DNA of 64,000 nt from contig JABVXV010000029.1 of NCBI GenBank assembly GCA_013365325.1, positions 1 to 64,000 on the forward strand, written 5' to 3'. Positions 57,195 through 64,000 of the stretch are shown in pieces (position 1 is the stretch's first letter; the number at the start of each line of letters is the position of its first letter). The position numbers were made by a program, and so were the translations under genes. The DNA comes from Dipetalonema caudispina. Lineage: Eukaryota > Nematoda > Chromadorea > Rhabditida > Onchocercidae. The notes under the pieces are model-generated. The model made no database searches. It had not been told where the DNA came from and saw only the letters and a list, made by a program, of their open reading frames with translations.

Positions 57195-57209
57195 TGTGTG
57201 TGTGTGTGT
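57157..57209. repeat. (TG)n microsatellite
   Basis: About 26 TG units with a single TA interruption. It lies 140 nt past the stop of the minus-strand thioester protein gene. The TTTATT at its edge (57209-57214) reads AATAAA on the minus strand and could be that gene's poly(A) signal. Confidence 0.95.
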
Positions 57210-57350
57210 TTATTGATTCAAACATGCCCAAACATTTATGTTACAAATAATGAAGTATTATTAATGTTAAAGTAAAAATGGTTATTTCATGACTAAGTAA
57301 ACAACAAAATTCGATCCAAGTAATAAGGCACGAAATTCTTATAGAGAAGG

Positions 57351-60300
57351 TTATAGCCTAACAATTGAAATAAGTAAAGCAAACAGGATGATAACATGCA
57401 ATTTGGTAGAAATAACAGTTGAGGAGGCTTCAGCACGCACTGATAGAGTACCTGTACTCTTTTCGCTAGGCTCAACTGTTGGCCAACATTCTGGACAAGC
57501 ATCTTGCAATGATCTTGTTTGCTTGGCCATATAAGTCGTCTTCACCTACAATAATTTAAAGCATCATAAATCGAACTCTGAATTCCTTTTTATAATAGAG
57601 TAAATTTCAAAAGTAAATTAATTAGCTAAACCAATAAGTCAAATTTTAACCTAATTATTCTTTTGTAGCAGATTTCTGTAGAAGATTCACAACGGATAAT
57701 CTATTTGTTAAACATCTAAGATAAATATGATTGTATTATATGAAGCCCTCTTCATTTGTTATAACTTTCCGGCAGACTAAGATCATTGAACGGTATTTTC
57801 AGCTATAAAATGCATTACAAACAATACCTGTTGTTCAGGATCATAGTAGTCGAAAAGGACAACTTGCGCGGGTTTTTGTTCTGATATCTGATAAACCATA
57901 TCACTGTACAATGAGAGACATATCGGTGTTGAACCAATCTGCAACAAACAACATGTTTTATAATGAATATGGAAAATTTCCCTTCCTACTAATTCTCAAT
58001 TAGTAGTACTATTTAATCATTTCTCTTTTAATAGAAGCTAAGATCAGCTTTATCAGACATGCGAGCAAGTCTAGTAGAATATTTTTAGCTGATAAAAAAA
58101 TATCCTGGTGAATTAAAAAAAAAGCAATTAATCATAGTTGCTATGTCTTGTTGAGGGAAAAACGATGATTAATTCCTACACTAGTCTAGTTGTAGCTGAT
58201 GATCCCTACCACAGATTTTATTTCATCTCTTGAATTTCTAGAGAATGATTAATTTTATACAGGGTTGAAGTATAAGTTCATCTTAGTATCCTCTTTGTCC
58301 AATTCAGCTCTCTGCAAATCGCCAATATCCATAAGATTGCCAAGCTGATCACCGTCAAATCGAAATCCGGATAAGGCGTCTACTTCAGCAACCGCCATAT
58401 TAGAACGTGAATCTGGTTTGGTGTAGCTAGAACAAAAAAAGTACTATAATCAAATAAATAGATGGTAATTCAGAATGCATATACACAAACATAAAAATTA
58501 TCAAGAATCTGACACCAAAATCGGGTAAAATAGAGTATGAAGTATCTCATATGAATAAGGTCATCTACAAAATTATCTTTCAGTAATTTATTGAATAAAA
58601 GAAAAGTACTTGCAACATAAGTCAAGCTGTAGTCGATTACCACTGTGCAATTCACGAACTTCCTTTGTACAGTAGAATGGAAGATCATCTCTCATTGTGG
58701 TACGGTGATATGAATACTGTAGTTGTGCAAGAACGATACCATTACCGCGAGCTTCCAGTTCTAATTTTTCGTCCAAGTTCGCCAACTGCAATGTATTCAT
58801 TTTCTTTTAAATATCTTTTTTCACTCCCTATTACAATTTTCAGAGGATGTGAGGAAGCAGAATGCATATGTGGCGCTAAACGTCTTTAAATTAAATGAAA
58901 TAATTTGAACAGAATGGAAATGAAAGTTTATGAAAACGAAAACAATTGTCAAATAAAGTAAACTGCCATAAAAGATATTTATATTTCAAAAGAATTATTT
59001 GAATATTAAAAAAAGGATAGTGGCAATTTGGATGAGAAAAGTGAGAGAAGATTTCTGGGTGTATTATATGAATAAGGAATTCCTACTGTTGCTACCGTAA
59101 TTACAACACGGTGACTACTGTTGCAATTGTTGATGATTTTTGAGAAAATAAAAATAATCAAAGATGAAACATCGTATCAACTTTGTGGTCAATAGGTGAT
59201 AAGGATTCAAGTTGATTTCGTATCGCTAACCTATCATTGTAGCTTTTATTAATAGTTTTATTAATATGTACGTTTCCAAATTCAAATGTTGTGAAAAAAT
59301 AACTAAAATGACAGCAACCTGATAACTTTGTAGGACCATAGCGTTGTCAGCTGTCACTTCGAAATTTTGCTTATCAGCACCATTTGTTATCAAAATACTA
59401 ACATTGAGTTGTGGAGAATAAACTTTAGCTGCATAAGCAGCCAATGCTTGCAATGCCATTACTGTATCCTGAAATTTGCTACATTATTGCTGTCAATTAT
59501 GCATAAAACAATAAAGAAGACGTTTATTTGTATATGTCTGATATAATTCATTGGTCTAACCTGTGTACTACTAAAGCCACCGTATGCATTTCGCTGTGAT
59601 GTAAGCCATCTTACCACAGGGAGAGCTTTATCAATATCATCTCTTATCATATAAGTAAGTAAAACATAGGCTGTCATCTCAACATCTGCCGGCTTTGGCT
59701 GATAGAAGTAATGTTGTGTATCTTTCTGTTTTTCTTGACCAACTTTCATCGACCAATGAACACCATCTAAAATTTAGAAATTAAATTTTATTTTTAAAAA
59801 TGTCTTTAAAAATCAAGAAGATATTTTGAATCTTAGAAAATAGCGAATCAATTCTTCATTTCCTTTTTTAAATCACATATGTGCCGTTAAGCATAAATAC
59901 TACAGCTGAATTGTATCCCTTATGGAAAACATTTCAGCTTTTTTCTCTAATCATAACTTTTCAATAAGGGAAATGATGAAACTGACCAGCGTTTTCCTTT
60001 TTATGAGATTCGAGCATTCTGAGTGCTTCCTCTTTTTTAGAACTATTAGCCAAGTGAAATACATAAGTGACAATTGCTAATGCATATGGATCATTTTTGA
60101 CCTCTTCGAGATGCTGCTCCAGATAGTGTTGAACTTTGTCGTCCCAAACCTAAATTATCGGGAATCATTTGAACAATAACAGTTCTTTTAAGTTTATTAT
60201 TTCGAGATACTGAAGGTTACACTATCAACAAGTTATGATTGTAGTTATTGCAGAAGTTCACATAGATCCCAGAAAACACATCCGATATTCAGTTTCACTA

Positions 60301-63300
60301 AACCGACCCCATTTTCGAGAAGTGCCGCATATACGTAAGCGGTTAGTGGCACACCACCTTCAGCTGCACCACCTTGCATTGCTTTATGATGAACTTCACC
60401 ACGTTCAGCAAAAGCACCATTTTCCTGCAACGAAGATTACTGTTTTATTAGCCAAAATAAATTTCTGATCAGTACTACTTCGTCATTTGTTTTAACATCA
60501 GGAAGGAGGAATCAGAAAGCAATAACCTGCTGTTGTTGAGCAATCAGGAATGCAATAGACTTCTGAAGGATTTGCTCATCAATGAAGATGAATCGCTGGG
60601 CTTGTTTAAAAGATCGAACAACAAATGCTGTTAGCCATGTTGATCCATGCTTATCGCTTTGACCAAATGCTGAGAACGAATGGTCATTTCTCCTGAAACA
60701 GATGAATTCTAAACTTCATATCATAGATTTTTTCAGAGTTCAAGTCATGAATTGGTTCTTTTCGTGTCAGCCTTAGATAAGTGATTAAACTCATCTTCAT
60801 GACAAATTTGCATACTGTATTACAAATTTCGATATCAAATAAAATCAATGCTGGAATGGAATTTTCAAAGTATTATTAATAGGATTTTTGCAAAATCTTT
60901 CATTTAAATTCTTCGTACAACAGTGACAGAAGTTATTGTATCAACGGATAATATTCTTGTTGAGTTCCATACATCTACTTTAAGGACTATTTCCATTCAT
61001 ATAGGCATATATGCTAATGTATGTTAGCATATAGCAACCAAAACTTAATAATGGACAAAAGAATGTCCACATAAAGATCACTCAATTTCTCTCTTTGGAT
61101 AATTTATAACTACGGTTATTAGCAAGACTTCATGCAGTTTGCAATCTAATGCAACAAAAGATTTGTTTGCACGACGCATTATATATTTAGGATTGGAGAT
61201 TTTGTAATTTCACCTTCATAGTCTTATCAATTATTTAAGTATCAGTGAAATATTTCATTTATTTTTTGATTATACTACAATAGACAAAGTAAACAAGATT
61301 GAGTAGTAATAGGAGAATTAATGAAAAGGAAATCCAAAAGAAGACACAATTCCTATTTGGCTTTTATAATATTAGAATTATTGCCAGTTATCCTAATTAT
61401 TAATGATTGCTGCTAAGATTTATCAAATGTTTAAATGGATGATTTTGAAATCCAAATGTTTTTAGTCTCAAATACAAAATTTAAAAATTAACTCGGAATA
61501 TTTCTCTTCATTACTTCATTATAACAATTACAAAATTACCGGTAAGTAAGTTCTCGTTGATATCCAGACTCCATGTACTTCTTTGCTTTATTTTCAATTT
61601 GAGTTCCTGCTTGTTTCGTAACTTTTAGATAATGAAGTACAGCAATATTTGGTACAAAATTGATCATATTCTGTTCACCACAACCATAAGGCATACGTAC
61701 AAGAGAATCTATATTAGCGAGAGCTGAACCCAACAAATCACCTGGAATGAAAATTGTTAGTAAATTGGGGAAAAAAAAAACACTTGATAAAGTGACGGAG
61801 GCGATTAAATGAAAATCTGCTAATTGTTTAGTCTTCCTCGAAAATTAATATTTGAAAAGCTGATCATAAATACATTTAAAAGTTAACTACGAGTATTAAG
61901 AGCTAATCAAATCAGCTTAAAAAGTATATCGTCCATTTGAAGTTAATTTGTAACTCAAATTATTAGTGATTTGAATCATTTTAAGAATTCTTGTATATCC
62001 AATATTCTCATGAATCATCACTATATTAACAAACTTTTAATTCATTCATCCCAAATTTTCATGAATAAATTTTTGTTTTTGTCAGCCTGAATATTATTTC
62101 TAGTTTAGTTTAGGTTAAACTCCCGAGGGATGAAATCAGAGATCGAATAGTTATCATTTTAAAAATGATATAATATCTGTTGTCATTATCATCAAATGTT
62201 GTGAAAGGAATAGAATTTAAAAAGGAGAATTCTTTGCTACATGTTTTATTACGTTGATTTATACACGCAAGTGAAATGTGTGTCATAAAACGAACAGCAC
62301 TGATGAAATTTTACGGAAAGATAGACTTGGTATTGTTAAATAAACTTATTAAGAATCAATCGGAATGATTACAAAATAAAAAATTACTCATATAACAAAT
62401 CCTGATACCTATGACGTCGAATCGTGCCTTTCGAGATCCTTCCACGGCATCCGCTGGAAATTGCATATCTATTTGTTTTTTGATTTCAGCACTACCATTC
62501 GTTTGTGTCAAATCGAGCATTAAAAGTGTATTCCTGTCCACTCGATATCCTTCCGGCTACAATTCATATTCAAATTATCATTTCCGGCTAGGTGTTATGT
62601 TGTTAATTAATGATAAACTAAAAAAAAAAAAAAAGATGAAAGATATACCTCAACTCGTAGTACTTGTTCCACTGCATCACCTGCTATAGCAGATTGTGCT
62701 ATCACAGAAAGCATCACATCACCAATCTTGGTTGGTACAATGGGAAAGTAAACTGCTTTAGATACACCACCACTCGGTACCGATATCATCCTTACATTGT
62801 GCTTCTTGCTTTTCATATTCTTACTATAAGTTATGAAAATACTAATTGATTAACTAATTTTGAATTATATTAATTAAAATAAGTAAAAAAAAAAAGCTTC
62901 TATAAATCAAAAGAAAAAGAAAAAAACTATCACTGATATTTCAATACCAATGTAATGTTTGTAATAATTTAATTTACCTGGTAAATTTTTTAGTAGTACC
63001 ATCTTTTTGTAGAAAATCATAACCAACATCTTCGCCATCTTTTAGTGTTACTGTTACCTGAACAGAAAATTTCATCATTAGCTAAGAAAGATGATAATTT
63101 CAATAATTAATATATAAATTTAATAAATAACAAAAATGATAATAATGATAATAAATAATGATGAGAAATATGGTCATAATTATAATTATGATGATTGATA
63201 TATGAATGAAGGAATAAACTAACATCTTGTTCACTATCCATATAATTGAAGATTAACACTTGCAAAGCAAATTTCTCTCCACGTTTCACAGAATACGGTA

Positions 63301-63643
63301 GATTGATACGGATGAAAAATGGTCGAAATACTGTCAGCTTGAATTGATCAAATATAAACAAATTATCCGTGAAGGTTATATTTTTTTTTTTTTTTTAAGA
63401 AATAGATTAAAATGAAAGTAAAGAATATCGATTCCTCATTTGGTAATTGTGAATCGATCAAGAATGAATGTGATCATTTATTTGAAAGGAAAAAAAGTTT
63501 CACATTAAAGGTATGATAATTATACTTTTGAAGTGGATGGAGCAACTCCAAGGCCAGTTTCATCATTGATAGCGAAAGCACTTGCAATCCAAGATGTTAT
63601 TGTATCCGGTACAACCGCTTCGAAGACAGCCTCCCCGGTATCT
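57351..63643 (-). CDS. tep-1: thioester protein of the alpha-2-macroglobulin/CD109 family (C-terminal part, 5' end outside window)
   Basis: Secreted or cell-surface protein of the A2M/TEP family; in animals these trap proteases or tag particles through a reactive thioester. Fifteen exons (63526-63643, 63224-63337, 62978-63057, 62649-62823, 62409-62556, 61540-61741, 60527-60692, 60308-60424, 59987-60149, 59561-59766, 59319-59468, 58610-58785, 58261-58426, 57828-57938, 57351-57545) give the last 761 residues. Blocks: VPDTITSW; FRPFFIRINLPYSVKRGE; the thioester MPYGCGEQNM; STWLTAFVVRSF; VEMTAYVLLTYM; GGFSSTQDTVMALQAL; then the receptor-binding region SNMAVAEVDALSGF and VVLFDYYDPEQ. The protein ends in a hydrophobic stretch (HVIILFALLISIVRL) after a Ser/Thr-rich spacer, suggesting a GPI or C-terminal anchor as in CD109. 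The symbol is by family analogy to the nematode gene. The N-terminal half, including any bait region, is not in the window. Confidence 0.93.
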
Positions 63644-64000
63644 CTGAAGTACGAAAATATTCAAATATCTACATGTTGACCTCTTCCTCAATCTTCATTA
63701 CCTAAATCTCGGGATGATAGTATTAGATGTATAGGATAAGACAAAATGATAACTTTTATCTTCAAATTGTCTATCTCAATGAAGTAGTTTGAAATTTTTC
63801 AGTAATCAATAAATTTGAAAGATTTTAAATTGAAAAGAAATGCTATAATTTACAAAAATACTATTGAAATATAATAATTGCAAGTAAAATTGAAAAAATT
63901 CGAAATATTCTTTGCATTAAAGAAATTTTCTCTCAAAAAATAGTTATATATTATAAAAATGGCCTTACTTATGGTTTTTTTATTGCGAGGAACTTTTTTT
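63644..64000 (-). other. intron of the thioester protein gene
   Basis: Upstream of the exon at 63526-63643 no further exon could be placed. A donor-like ATAA|GTAAGG on the minus strand near 63967 might mark the end of another exon, but the frame that would join the next exon contains a stop, so I did not call it. Confidence 0.5.

Larger units (their letters stand above)
48795..57350. other. 8.5-kb gene desert rich in homopolymers
   Basis: No exon with recognisable coding character on either strand. Long A/T runs are frequent: about 50470-50504 (T), 50870-50899 (A), 51031-51054 (A), 51293-51311 (T), 52637-52664 (A), 55749-55769 (T) and 56729-56749 (T). Dinucleotide and trinucleotide repeats and one G-quadruplex motif also occur. 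The 5' control region of the CPG4-like gene should be at its left end and the 3' UTR of the thioester protein at its right end. Confidence 0.6.

Overview
The window is nuclear DNA of a nematode and most resembles a spirurid or filarial species. It is strongly AT-rich and full of homopolymer runs. Its genes are split into many short exons with TTTCAG/TTTTAG-type 3' splice sites. Most start codons lie 1-20 nt behind an orphan 3' splice site, which is the usual look of spliced-leader trans-splicing. One gene encodes a nematode-type CPG4-like cysteine domain. I see no prokaryotic operon, phage, CRISPR array, rRNA or tRNA gene. The species call is inference; I cannot search databases.

Layout. 1-4841 is gene-poor and opens with a (TTA)n microsatellite. 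4842-9271 (minus) is a 13-exon class I histone deacetylase with an unusual SP-repeat tail. 9272-11137 is the divergent intergenic region and carries a 75-bp minisatellite. 11138-41334 holds seven plus-strand genes: peroxin-19, SPT5, MFAP1, a 2-kb gap, RIO kinase 2, HGPRT, an unidentified 152-aa coiled-coil-like protein, and the nucleolar GTPase NOG2/GNL2. 42634-48794 (minus, tail-to-tail with GNL2) is a secreted CPG4-like protein with a long acidic tail. 48795-57350 is 8.5 kb with no recognisable gene. 57351-63643 (minus) is the C-terminal part of an alpha-2-macroglobulin/CD109-type thioester protein whose 5' end lies beyond the right edge.

The exon chains were joined by hand. Every complete gene gives one open frame close to the usual family length: HDAC 489 aa, PEX19 271, SPT5 1070, MFAP1 437, RIOK2 492, HGPRT 219, GNL2 647. 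The plus-strand genes are mostly housekeeping functions: peroxisome membrane import, transcription elongation, splicing, 40S and 60S ribosome maturation, and purine salvage. The two outer minus-strand secreted genes (CPG4-like and thioester protein) look like the faster-evolving part.

I did not find a convincing undescribed multi-gene system. The best leads are local: a 204-bp direct repeat flanking the in-frame catalytic-loop exon of riok-2; a triplicated 21-bp 3' splice-site module in the CPG4-like gene; the HDAC tail; the minisatellite and a 41-aa ORF between HDAC and peroxin-19; an unidentified 152-aa gene; and a canonical G-quadruplex motif in the AT-rich gene desert.
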